From assembly GCA_037179385.1 (NCBI GenBank), contig CM074188.1:25623318-25687317 (forward strand): a DNA stretch of 64,000 bases, in the 5' to 3' direction. The notes beneath the pieces were generated by a model. The model ran no database searches and had not been told where the DNA came from. It worked only from the letters and a program-made list of their open reading frames with translations. The stretch comes from Holothuria scabra. Its lineage: Eukaryota; Echinodermata; Holothuroidea; Aspidochirotida; Holothuriidae. Position numbers and translations under genes: made by a program. This document shows positions 23,435-34,639 of the stretch, piece after piece; the stretch's first letter is position 1; each line of letters opens with the position of its first letter.

Positions 23435-26260
23435 GTTAGTTCTGTGGATTACGATGCATACAGTTGTTTTCAAAAGGATTGTCACAAGAGAGAGAAATTT
23501 TTAAGTATTCTAAAACCTATTCTTTTGCTCCATCTGAAGTCACGTGACACAGTCATACCACAGTGGGCATCATAGTACCGTATACCCTGGCTGACCTTAT
23601 TTCGCACAAAGTAAGGCAACTGGCCCCTTTTTAGAAGTTGGGGTAAAAATATGGTGAGTCCCGTCACTCTGTGTAGTGTTTTCCTCTGCAGTTTTCCTCG
23701 TGGTACTAGTAAAACTTGATGTTTTGTGAGAAATGCATTGATACTAACCTTCATTTATATAGTAAAGACTTATCAAGTTAAAACTTTCGAACATCATTTT
23801 CCATATTTTGGTTCGCTCACTATGACCTGGTGGGGTAAATAGAGCCAATGGCATGTAATGTTACCGACAAAAACAATCATTAATACAAAGTCTTTTTAGA
23901 GACAAGCTGTCAAATAAGCTAGTTCGGTAATTCGTTGCCGCATGGAATTGTGGGGCACAGCGTGGGATATAGAAAGCGGGCTCAGCACGTAGCGTACAGA
24001 GATTCCTCTTTATGTTATGGATGGATTAAGAAAGAATGATTTCACCAAATTTTCATGTAAACTTAAATTTTGGAATACGTGTTGTAGGTGTGGGATTGGT
24101 TTGTTTATCCCGACGATTTGGACGATGTGCGCATGTGCCCAGCCTACAAAACAGATTACCAAACGGGCTTATTCGGCACTTCCGACTGGGTCACAAGGTC
24201 AAATGTACGTGCCCGCCGTCTAAGCGTGCCTACAAATATTTGCGAACCAAGCAAAACCTCATCATGTTCTGCATTGTCTCCAACAGAACTCCACTGAATT
24301 CAAACTACCGCGAAGACTGAGGACTGAGTTGCTACTTTCTTAAAACAAGTAGAAAAAAGGAAAACAAAGAAAACTTCTGATAACTAACTCTCAATGGATC
24401 TTACTCGGTCTATGGAAGATCTCACTCTTCACCAAGCTTAGGCAGGCACAAGCCTGTCTGCCTGCTTGCTTGTCGGCTAACCTGTCGTCTATCCAATTTT
24501 CTTTATCCAGTCTCAACAAATTAGACAAATCTCTTCTCTCTTAGTGAGAAAGATAGGATAATAAATTTTAAAACCCAATCTCAATTACAATTGCGATTTA
24601 TTCGTTCTTCTAAATCGCGTGAGAGGACCGTGATAAGTGGATTAAGTTTTCAAAAAACCGTTTAATAGATAAATGTTGATTCAGGAGGCATCATTAATCA
24701 CTATAGGTTTTCGTGCTAAAGGGACGACCTGCCTACTTACCGACTGAGAAATTTTCATAAAAACCACATTGAAGGATTGAAGAATACCAGAAGCTGCAAC
24801 TGGAATGTTAAAGGAGAGAAGAGGCGGACGTGGGACGAAGAAAAAATGCATTAACAATAAAAAAAATCTCCTTCAAAAACTCTCCTGGTAGAAACCTCAG
24901 ATACTCAAGCAGTTTATGCTAATAAGGAGCTAACAATGGCATAGGCGATTAATTTCCCAGAAATTAAGGTCACGACGAACAAAAAAAAGTGACGGTTTGT
25001 CTTTCTTCATCCAGGCGAGGATGAGAAGATTTCCAAGAACCACTTTTTATGAAAAGAGTCTGTTCTTAAGAGCAGACAATGAACGCGATTAACTCGCCGG
25101 CTGCTGGTGACGTCATTTCCTGAATTCTTCTGGAAGGATTTAAAGATACGACAAAAATTTTACTTGATCTATCCCTCTACAGCTTTGTTTGATCTAATGA
25201 ACATATAATACTCTATGTGGTACATCACACGGGTAAGAGAGTCTTTACAAGAATAGTATATTGATTATTCCGATGCGGGAATTTTTCCTAGGTTCTGGAC
25301 CATCTCAAAGTCAATAGCGGAAATGTTCTTGACGTAAAATCATTCACGAGTTTAGAAATTGAATCCACCGCGAAAGTTATCACTTCATAGTTTTTGCATG
25401 CAACTGTGACATCCCTCAGGTAAGACATAGTGTGCCAGGTAAGACATAGTGTGTGAAAAACTTGATTTTCAAAGCGCGAATTTTTTGTTGGTTATACAGT
25501 GTCAAAGTACTGCAGAATTGATTAAAAATTCAAGTCTAGTCTAGTGACATATATTGGTGTAAGATAAGACTTAACGTATCTAGACTACCTAAAATCGGTA
25601 GGAGCGAATTAAACTGGCAGTTGAGAAATTTTAATATAATCAAAGTAACGATACGCCTATTCAAAATTACAACATCGAATTTTCAATTGCAGTCACTATT
25701 TTTATTTGTCTATTGGTTAACCATATGAACCCATTAATCTAGATAAAAATAAATGAACTTTGTGAAACCTGCGGAAGACAGTTCTTTTCTTTAGCTGTTA
25801 AGAGAGGAAAAACAGTCACCCAAACGTGAATAAGTGTAGCAGACTCACCTGCTTCGTGATTGGATCTTGAGCACAATGTGACAAAATTTTCCTTGACGTA
25901 AATGTTTGGTTTACCTTGCATATGCAGTGCTGAAGTCCTAAAGATGATATAAGATTTATGAAATACTAAAAACGAAAATGGTGAGATTAAACTGTTGCTT
26001 TAAAATCCGTTTTTTTTTGGGGGGGGGGGGGTGGGTGTTTGGGTACTCTGTATTTTAAGGGGAGGCTGCTGCTGACCATTAAATATCACGGGGCTGTCCT
26101 GTCTTATCCTTAATTCTTCTTTTTTAACTTAAGGGCTAAACTATTTACTTTCAAGTTTTGCCTTCGTTTTCAAGGGAAGACGAATAGTTAGTTAATGGTA
26201 TATAAACGAGAACGTTCTGAACAGATTTTTTACTTACTAGGGATCTGCCGCTTAAGCAGT
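23435..26260. other. intergenic, no gene recognised
   Basis: Non-coding. Three overlapping short + strand frames at 24017-24320 have no known motif and look like chance. A direct repeat of AGGTAAGACATAGTGTG occurs at about 25418-25453. A T8G13 tract lies at about 26011-26031. Confidence 0.45.
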
Positions 26261-26266
26261 CCCCTA

Positions 26267-26526
26267 CACTGTAAATACAAATTAGTCAAGTGGTGTCTCA
26301 CTTGACTAACCATGTTAGTCATTCATATTTGAAAAAAATTGTGTTGATATATGACTAATTTCGTAGTAATGGACTAAATATTGGTAGTCAAAACTTAGTC
26401 AAGACGGCTGAATATTTGTTAGAAATTTATTCAACTTGGCCAAATATTAGTCAAATATTATCCATTATTGTTGACTAACGTGATAAGTCGGTTCAGGCAC
26501 TGCTTGATTAATTTATATTTACAGTG
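26267..26526. mobile_element. 260-bp palindromic MITE, CACTGTAAAT ends
   Basis: CACTGTAAATACAAATTAGTC at the left end is inverted at the right (ATTAATTTATATTTACAGTG). Much of the interior is repeated GACTAA/TTAGTC, giving a near-complete foldback. TA precedes it, but the right flank is TC, so the presumed TA duplication has one mismatch. Its ends resemble those of the elements at 18698 and 31086. Confidence 0.75.
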
Positions 26527-26529
26527 TCT

Positions 26530-27505
26530 TGTCAAAAGAGGAATTCACCTATTACGGGGGACACAAAGCCATTTCCTGCCTGAGTTTATTATTGGTAAAG
26601 TCATACACACCGGTTTGTGGTAATGTTAGGCAAAATAATGAAATTTACAGTTTTTGACAATCTTCGAGTTTCAAACTTCTATACTCCATACTGTTCTCTA
26701 CATACCCTACATGGTTGAAAATTTTCCCAGTTGATTGTTAAACAAATTCTGATTGGAAAGACCATGTTTAGTCAGCTGGAGAACTGATGAACAAATTGTT
26801 GACGAAATAGTTTTTACAGAATTTGAATAAATGAATAAATCTAGGAGTATCGTTGTAAACCCTATCAAATTTACCATTATTCATCTCATCGCTGACCAGA
26901 TACGACCTGTCGATGTGTCACCTATAAAAATTTTGAACATACGTTGGTCAATTCAAAGTGGCTGCTGTCATTACATATGACCGTGAATAGCAAGAGCACG
27001 TTGCTTGGAAAATGACGTAAAGACAATTCGATTGCCTTTGAGTTTCACACCCGATCTTCTGCTTAAATGCTCTACGGGATTCATATTAAGCAGATCCATT
27101 GTTGCAAACCAATATCGTTAAAAATACAGGTTTGTTCGTAATAAATACACTCACTGAATTACTAATTGGGTTTGCCCCGGAGCTTTTCAAATCCCTTAAG
27201 TAGAAAACAACTGCTGTTTTAGGGGGAAAACACGACAAATTCTTAGCAAATTCTTCATAACAGTTGAAGCAAGCTTATTTGACAGATTTCGGCATTTGTC
27301 CAATCTTTATCTTTAGCCGCCCTAATTTCCGACAGAGAAGAAAACAAGGTAACACATATAGGGAACATTGCAGATGCAACCCGCACAGGCCCTGATCCAA
27401 AGAGGGAATAAGTGGACTCAGCCCTCCCCTCTTCGCCATATCAACAACAAAACATACGGAAATTAGCATGCAGAAACTCCCTCACACCCCTGTTTTCACT
27501 TAGGT
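26530..27505. other. intergenic, no feature seen
   Basis: Non-coding AT-rich sequence with no recognisable exon or element end. Confidence 0.4.
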
Positions 27506-27509
27506 CATC

Positions 27510-27700
27510 CCCCCTTTTGGAATGTATGGATCCCCTCCTGCCAGAGGTTCCGTTCCATATGATCATTGAACCTACTGACATTGTGCTTGGTGCTCAGCAT
27601 AAACAATGGGGGAGTGAAAACAAGCCAGTGAGCCACAACTGGAAAAAAGTCGTGGCCAGTTTTACCCAAACCAGTTGGTAAGAAACTGACCAGTAAAACC
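27510..27700 (+). mobile_element. tRNA-derived SINE, copy 2
   Basis: The core from about 27567 is well preserved: GAACCTACTGACATTGTGC, TTGGTGCTCAGC, CAAGCCAGTGAGCCACAACT, GTCGTGGCCAGT and AACCAGTTGGTAAG. These blocks occur in the same order in the 38.8, 41.9 and 57.0 kb copies on the other strand. The tRNA-like head is poorly preserved here. The open frames across it on both strands are not genes. Confidence 0.65.
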
Positions 27701-27969
27701 TCATATAGCTGTAACAAACTACACGATCATAAATTTTGTCCAAAACATCATATTTATTTGTCTTACGTGATTGTGTGAACAACCCCCGCCCCCCCCAAAA
27801 AAAGAAATAAATAAAAAAGAAATAAAAATAAAATAAATTAAAAAATAAAAAATAAGGCTAACTTTCAACATAAATAGTGTTCAAATTTTCAGCAGTTCAG
27901 CTGCATGTTTCATTTTTCAGCAAGTGCTCAAACATTTCTATGACAATGTTATTAAACCACATAAAAAAA

Positions 27970-28252
27970 ACAAAGGGTGAACTTGGTCACGCAGTGAAAA
28001 GAGTGAAGTCACTCCAGTAGAGTGTTAGTTCCCACCAGGAAGAGTGAAATTCCATCCAATAGGGCAAAGTTTCACTCTTGATAGAGCGCGTAGTGATCAC
28101 TAGTAAACTAAGAGAGAGATAGAGAGAGTGAGAAGGGGTGGGGTGTGGGGGGGGGGGGGAATCAATGCAGGCACTTGCACTCGTGGGGGAGTGAATTTTT
28201 ACTCTTTCTGGGTTGATTTTACTCTAATGAAATGAATTCACACTTCCTTTAA
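27970..28252. mobile_element. degenerate CACTCT-family MITE, copy C
   Basis: The repeated AGAGTGAA/TTCACTC blocks of the 31 kb element recur here in the same order: GGGTGAACTTGGTCAC, GAGTGAAGTCACTCC, TTTCACTCTTGATAGAGCG, GTGATCACT, GCAGGCACT, GAGTGAATTTTTACTC. A purine-rich AGAG and G13 stretch at about 28110-28160 has expanded in the centre. Ends are too decayed to place a target duplication. Confidence 0.6.
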
Positions 28253-28259
28253 GATGCAT

Positions 28260-30100
28260 AAAATTATCTGACCCAATTTTTTTATTCGGTAATATGTGAG
28301 AGTGGGGATAAATCTCTCAGCAAATAAAAGTTGAACTTATTGGTATCATAGTCTTCCAATGTAAGTGCTCTAGCATGGCGTACCTGGCAGTGGGGCAGAG
28401 GGGTGCGTCGCCATGATTTGGTTCCTAAAATTGATATACTTAAGTCGTTAAACTTGGGACTAGATAACGGAAACACTTCACATCCTTTCGGCTAAGATCA
28501 TGTGTCTTCTGGTCTTTATGATCTCTTTTTTTTCATCCAGTCTAGAATGGAGCCATACATGACAGGCCAATTACGTTAATGAATTGAGGGCCGTGAGGTT
28601 GGTCAAGAATTGCCCCTCAGTGGACGTATAGCTTCTTTGTGAAGAAGACGGCTCTTTGCGAGAGGGTGTAGAGGACTTAAGAAAAGGGTTGTTTCCCGAA
28701 ATATCCCATCTACTGTAGATTTTTACACCGGAAAGGTTTGAAGGAAGTGACCATGTCATATACATTTGGATAAAGATTAACCTGTTAACGCTACTGAACG
28801 TGCTTAACACTTTTAGGTAAGTTACGTCCAGTAGCAAATGGATTCCCTGTAATTTGCATGCAGACACTTAACTAGCTGTATTTAAAAGTCAAATGACCCC
28901 CACTCAAATGTGATAAGTAAGTTGCCTGATCAGAGTTACCTCGTTCCCAAAGGCATGACTCAGTTCTTCATTCAAAAATTTACGTTTTTCCTTCTTCGAC
29001 GTAAGGCGGTCTGATCATTTCATTCCAACACCCCTTCCGCTTTTCTTCAGGCAAGTCACAGATTAGTGATGAAACTTGTAATATATGCGAGAAAATATGT
29101 AAATTCACAGTTGATCTAATTCGGGATGTGTACACAGGTTTACCTTTCGTAACAGGTGTAGCATATCTTTTAATATACTTAAGGAGAACGTAATCGCTAG
29201 ATCTCACTCTGTAAAAAATGGCGAAGGCATGTTTCACAATTACAAAACAAAATATAAGAAAAACAATGCCGATATGGCAAACGTGCTGTACAATTTTTGA
29301 AATAAATTGACAACACTTTTCCGTTTTCTCCATGCATTTATATTTTGTTCTGTAAATGTAAGTATGGGTGCTTACTGTGAAATGTGTTGACATCATGCAG
29401 TGATTAATCTAGGTTGGCTTTTACTTGTGAAGTTTTGTGGCAAAGAAGAAGAAATTCAATTACGCAGAGGAAACCACATGTAATTATACCAAATCTCCCG
29501 GCAACAGGGCCTACTTAAATTATTCATCGATATATTTTTGTTTAAGATGGGACAAATGAAATCACTTAACTCTGTAAGTTGTAAAAGATCAAAGTTATAC
29601 TTTACGAACGAAATTTAGTAATTAAAACAACAGTGTGATTAGGTAATATTAAATGTTTTTGACCAAAAGTGAATTCAAATTGTTAAAATTAAACCATTGA
29701 ACTTTTATCTTGAACAGATGGTTGTTATGTCCTTAATTTCTACATCGTGCAAACTAAATTAAGACTCGCTTATGCAAAGTACGCCGATGTTGAGATATCG
29801 AGCAAATTTGCTTCTTTTCTTTGTCCTAAGCTTAATTGGTAGACTCGACACAGCGGTAACTTTTGCACAATATTTTCCGCATAAAGGTGTGAAAGTGGAT
29901 CGTGCCAGTATTTGTTTGTAAACACGTTGTTGAAGATCCCTCGTGGATTCGCCCTTTTGCGTCTTTAGTAAGATTTCACATTTGGATACATACACATTTG
30001 TTAAACAAATGGACCACTGCAAAGAGGTAGACACTACATGCTCGTAAATACTCCTACCGTTGATACAGGAAAATCTTCTCTCGATCCGGGAAAATTGCAG
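28260..30100. other. intergenic, one unassigned minus-strand frame
   Basis: The longest frame is 28980-29396 on the minus strand (138 codons), with a hydrophobic stretch IGIVFLIFCFVIV and no domain I recognise. It has no visible splice context and may be chance in AT-rich DNA. Otherwise no feature is seen. Confidence 0.4.
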
Positions 30101-30124
30101 TTTCCACCAATAGCGGCTATCTCC

Positions 30125-30290
30125 CGAACTGCTTATTGAGGTCGTGCACCAACGTCACTACGTTTCGAGTCACTCGTTACTAAGGTGGTGTCGTCAGGGC
30201 GTGTCGGTGACACACCTACTGATTAGTGGGTGTGTCCCCGACAGAGGATCATTGACATCCAGAATGCCAACACGGTGACGTCAAGAATAC
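30125..30290. repeat. decayed copy of the 36.7 kb palindrome arm
   Basis: TATTGAGGTCGTGCACCAACG, CACTACGTT, TTACTAAGGTG, CCAGAATGCCAACACGGTGA occur in the same order as the right arm at 37134-37321. That makes it a diverged single copy of the arm element. Confidence 0.5.
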
Positions 30291-30643
30291 GATCTCTCTT
30301 AATTTTTAGTTTTTCCTTTTCGAATAAATAATAGTTTCCCTTCCAAAATAATGAGAATCTTCAGGACTGATATTTTAACTTTATTTTAATTTTTGATGGG
30401 TAACCGGTCTCTATACAACTTAACAAAACGTGAAGCCATGTAACTATTCAATTAAGATCTTAGAGATGGATCATCTCAAGCTATACTCCAATGTTAAACA
30501 TAGTCACAAATACAGAGGGCGTGTATTGACGTCATAGTAACGGGCGTTTCAAGCTATTTTGGGGTTCAAACTGTCGTAATAAGCAAATGATAAAGCCTTT
30601 GTAACTAAATCCAAGTTATTCATTCCTTTATAGTATCTATTCA

Positions 30644-30797
30644 AAATCTACAGCTTTAAATTTACAGAACAGAAAATAAAGAAATACATAAACATTACAT
30701 TAAAAGATTGGCAAATATTCTTGGTGAATATTTGCGAGAACTTCCTTTAAATACCTCTTTAATGTTTGGTCTGTAAATTTACAGCGATTTTTAACAG
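30644..30797. mobile_element. fragment of the CACTGTTAAA-type element
   Basis: CTGTAAATTTACAGCGATTT and TTAACAGTATA match the right end of the 18698-20043 element, and TTAAATTTACAGAACAGAAA matches its subterminal repeats. No left end is present. Confidence 0.55.
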
Positions 30798-31010
30798 TAT
30801 ATCATCAATAGAAAACCTTTTTTTGGAAAGAGATCTTACTCGCAGCCATGGACTTTCGTTTGCATGGGGTAACGGGCCCCGTCGTATATTAAAGAAGCTT
30901 GAAGATTGCATTTACTTTTTTTTGGAAGATATAGCTAGAAAATTCAGTCAGAAGAAGATTTGAAGAAAAAAGTAATAACAGTGTACCTCAAGTGGAAAAA
31001 TTAAAAAAAT

Positions 31011-31892
31011 ATATAATTAAGAGCATGAAAAATTAATTCTAACAGTCCAACTTCCATCTTCATAGGACATTCCTGAGCTGACATACACTCTAAAATAAAA
31101 AGAGTGAACTTAGTCACTCTTTGATCGAGTGAAAAATGTAAATTCGCTCCATTAGAGTGATAATTCACTCCAAGAGGAGTGAAGTTCCCTCCAAAAAGAG
31201 TGAAGTTCACTCTAAAAAGAGTTAAATTCACTAGAGGAAGAGGGAAAATTCACTCTTCCACGAGTGCCTGCAATGATCGCTCTTTTTTTAAGAGCGATCA
31301 TCGTGGGCACTCCATCAAGAGTGAAACTTCGCTCGTTTTAAGGGAATTTCACTCTTTTTGGAGTGAACTTCACTCTTTTTGGAGGGAACTTCACTCCTCT
31401 TGGAGTGAATTATCACTCTTTTGGAGTGAATTTACATTTTTCACTCGATCAAAGAGTGAATAAGTTCACTCTTTTGATTTTAGAGTGTATAAAATGTTGA
31501 AGGAATACAAATTGGTCCGTTGCGCAATAATATGTGGCCCTCTTGTTGTACAACTCACAGAATCTGCTTTGTTTTTACTTTGAAATTTAAAAATGTTTTT
31601 TATGACCTTGAACACTTCCTGTTTGCTTACACAGCTGTTGCACAAAGAGGGCTTAATTAATTACATCATCCCATTAGAGTGCTATCACACCTTGGTACAA
31701 TGTGAAGTAACTTTCAGAAAAACAAAGAAATACAAAGATTGTAATTTGAGCCGTACAACAATGACATCACAAATCATATACCATTTTAAGTTAAATGAAT
31801 AAACTTCAACATTTAATATCTCAGCTCAAGAATGTCCAATGAAGATGGGAGTTGGACTGTTAGAATTCATTTTTCATGCTCTTTAATATAGA
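31011..31892. repeat. older foldback split by a MITE
   Basis: About 70 bp at 31016-31081 (AAGAGCATGAAAAATTAATT, CTAACAGTCCAACT, ATCTTCATAGGACATTC, GAGCTGA) is inverted at 31816-31885. The left arm continues beyond the inserted MITE with AAATGTTGAAGG at 31491, matching the inverse of the right arm. The arms therefore predate the MITE. The unique loop is about 300 bp. Confidence 0.75.
31086..31487. mobile_element. 402-bp CACTCT palindromic MITE, copy A
   Basis: Ends CACTCTAAAAT and ATTTTAGAGTG are perfect inverses, flanked by TA at 31084-31085 and 31488-31489. The body is a chain of AGAGTGAA and TTCACTC blocks forming one large foldback centred near 31285 (GCTCTTTTTTTAAGAGC). There is no ORF beyond repeat-driven frames. 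Confidence 0.88.
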
Positions 31893-32104
31893 TTTTTGAA
31901 TATTTGACGTGAGGTACACTTTAAACTAATAACTGCCTGGAAAAGCAATTCTCTGCGATCTGGAAAGTTTTTTGTCGGAATTTCTAGTTGTTCCTTCAAA
32001 CTTTCAATGATTTTGGGTGGTATACAACAATTTGTCGATAGGTTCTCCCTGACAAAATTCCTGGGTAAACCCCGGTAAAACACGCCAATTATTTTGCAAT
32101 TAAT

Positions 32105-32310
32105 CTATGTTTTGTAGATAACTCTTGTGCACTGACGAAACACTGACGTCGTCCTTTTGGCAGAACAATGGAACACGTGGCCACACGTATAAAAATTCGC
32201 CCTACACTGTAGCAGACCATGCGCGTAAACAAACCATCTATCTGCATTTGTATGTGTTAGTTTGTTTTACCTCCAAAGGAGGGCGTACTTTCCGCTCTGT
32301 GAAATCATAT
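32105..32310 (-). repeat. dispersed 205-bp repeat, copy 1 (inverted)
   Basis: Read on the minus strand it matches 34425-34635. Shared blocks are GCCCTCCTTTGG, AAAACAAAC, ACGCGCATGGTCTGCTACAG, ACACGTG and CCATTGTT. The family is unidentified and no clear TIR is seen. Confidence 0.65.
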
Positions 32311-32319
32311 GCACAAGGT

Positions 32320-34420
32320 TTTGTGAAAAATCCCGTGTTTTGATCCTTCAGAAATCTCTCCTGCCTTGATTTTTTCTGTGGACTTCCATGTTAGCAGCAT
32401 AAAAGAACTTGTTTTTCATTAGGAGCAGAGATGTGAAAAATGGCCTATGGTTTACGTGTATGACCAATTAAAAATTGTCATCTATTTACAGAGTGTCGTA
32501 TCAAAAGATGACGTCACGGGCATAAGCTCCATATAGCCTTCTGTTCTACAACTCGACCATAAAACTGAATGTAATTTAAATCCGTGGTGTCTGTTTAGAG
32601 AGTTTTGCATTGCTTAGACGCAAAGACTATCTGTAGTGGCTAACATCAAACAGTAGTGTTTTTGTATTCATTTCTTTCAATTCCTGAGTTCATGTTACCT
32701 ATAAGTACATTTTACGACATGAAAATTACATTGTTACATAGTTCCTGTAAACTTTACTGTCTTCGATTTGCATGAAGTCATTTTGTTATTAGGCTCCACT
32801 GCAGTCGCTGTGGTTTAAAAATATCAATCAGCCTTTCAACCGATTCACAGGTTGCTACCGTGACCTTCGAACAGGTGAACACGGAATATATTTTACACTG
32901 CAATAGGAGAAGATAACGATGCCGACCAATTCTTCGGCGTTCCTTGGAGCCACTTAATGTTCACAGACAGAACATATTCTTACAGCTCATTGCTTAGACT
33001 TACTGTAATCAAAACAAGTGTTTCCAATTTCTGAAAGTAAGAGCGTCAAAAACGTATGTTACATCGCTCTACTTTCGGATTACAGAATCAATGCCTTCGT
33101 GAGAAGTTCACAAGACTTGCAATTTTGCAACTTTCAATAATTCACCTACCTCATCTGAGGAGCTGTGGCAACCGCAGATCTGCAAACATTTTACAGTGAG
33201 AGTGTTGTACCACGCCAAACCCTAGGCGTTATTTCATCAATTTCTAGATCGATAGTCGTTTATGTTTTATTGATGAACGTCGTAAATTCGTGGCACTTCT
33301 TAAGGTGGTCATTGTAGGTATGAAGGAAGTTTCTATTACACCATGTTGTCATCTTCTTAAATGACCGACTTTCGGGTACTTCATAGGTGTCAGAGTCTCG
33401 TGTCCATCTACTGATGATGGATCACGATTGCTGCGAGACGAAAATCTTGCTAGCTTTTCTTTTCACAATTTCACGAGCATCAAGTTTACACGTCAATGAG
33501 CAATGCGTATGAAATCTAATTGACCTGTGCGTGTTGTAGATTAATGCCATGATGCCGTATATAAGACTGACATAGTGAACACCCTGAATAAAAATGAGTT
33601 TTTTTTCAATTGGACGAAACACCTTGTAGCAATCTTTTGGCTCTGAACTGACAATTTATGGGTGGCATCTCAAGAAAAAGCCACGAAAGGGAATACGTGC
33701 TTGGATTGCCACTGCACTTTTTTTTTACCGGTTTTCGAGGAAATTTGCACAAACATCGTTCACAGCTGTAATGAATTCTTCGTTATGTAACTATCTGCAG
33801 GAAATTGTTTCATGACCGTGAATTGGAGAGGGTTAATTTGAAGTAAACAATGGATCTCACCTCAGGTTTGTAATGATTTAAAGTTTGATTGAGTTCCATT
33901 CTTGAATGACGGATTTTACAATAGAATGCATCCTCCGATGCTCACTGAAGTTGCTCTCAAGTTGATGACTAAACGAGCTCAAATTGCTGTAAAATTTAAT
34001 GGCCCGTCACAACTCATGAGATATCCAGTTTCAATATTTCTCATCAATACTTTCGCGCTAAATATTATTGCTGTATTTACTCATAAACGCCACAGGTTTG
34101 ACTCGGGGATGCAAATGGTCACTAGAGATAATTTTAATTATCTGGTGACAAGGGGTCTGGTGGCATTGTCGTCATAAAAAATGACAACAGACCCATTGCC
34201 ACCAAACAACCTTTAGTTCCTACCTTACATTACTCTTTCGTTGTATTCTTATCGTGCATCTCTCTTTCGGCACATGGCATTTTTAGCGTGTTTAATTTTA
34301 TGCATGTCATTATAAACTTTGTCTGTAGTTTAAGAGGTGGTCACTGGTCAGGTGGTAAAAAGGGAAACAAAATCGTGTTAACATATTACAGCAGGGACGA
34401 AAAAGTTAATAGAAATTACT
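32320..34420. other. intergenic, no gene recognised
   Basis: Non-coding. A small imperfect hairpin (GGTGGCATTGTCGTCAT with an inverted partner ending GCCACC) lies at about 34155-34203. The other short frames lack motifs. Confidence 0.45.
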
Positions 34421-34424
34421 TATA

Positions 34425-34635
34425 TGATGTCACAGAGGAAAAAGTATGCCCTCCTTTGGGGCAAAACAAACCAACGCCGACAAAGGTAGACAACTGGTTT
34501 GTCAACCAGTCGACCACGCGCATGGTCTGCTACAGGTACAGGACGAATTCTTATACTCGGGTCCACGTGTGCCATTGTTTTACACCAAGGATGACCGCAG
34601 TGTGTCATCATTGCATAAGCTCTATGAGAAGGATC
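34425..34635 (+). repeat. dispersed 205-bp repeat, copy 2
   Basis: This is the direct-strand partner of the copy at 32105-32310, about 2.1 kb away in opposite orientation. The three overlapping open frames here follow from the repeat's composition and are not supported as genes. Confidence 0.65.
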
Positions 34636-34639
34636 GAAG

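Noticed and set aside
24017..24320. Three overlapping plus-strand frames as an exon
   Set aside because: None shows a motif, and three open frames together point to local lack of stops rather than coding.
28980..29396. 138-codon minus-strand frame with a hydrophobic stretch
   Set aside because: No motif, homologue or splice context recognised. Length is compatible with chance in AT-rich DNA of this size, so it was listed only inside an intergenic entry.
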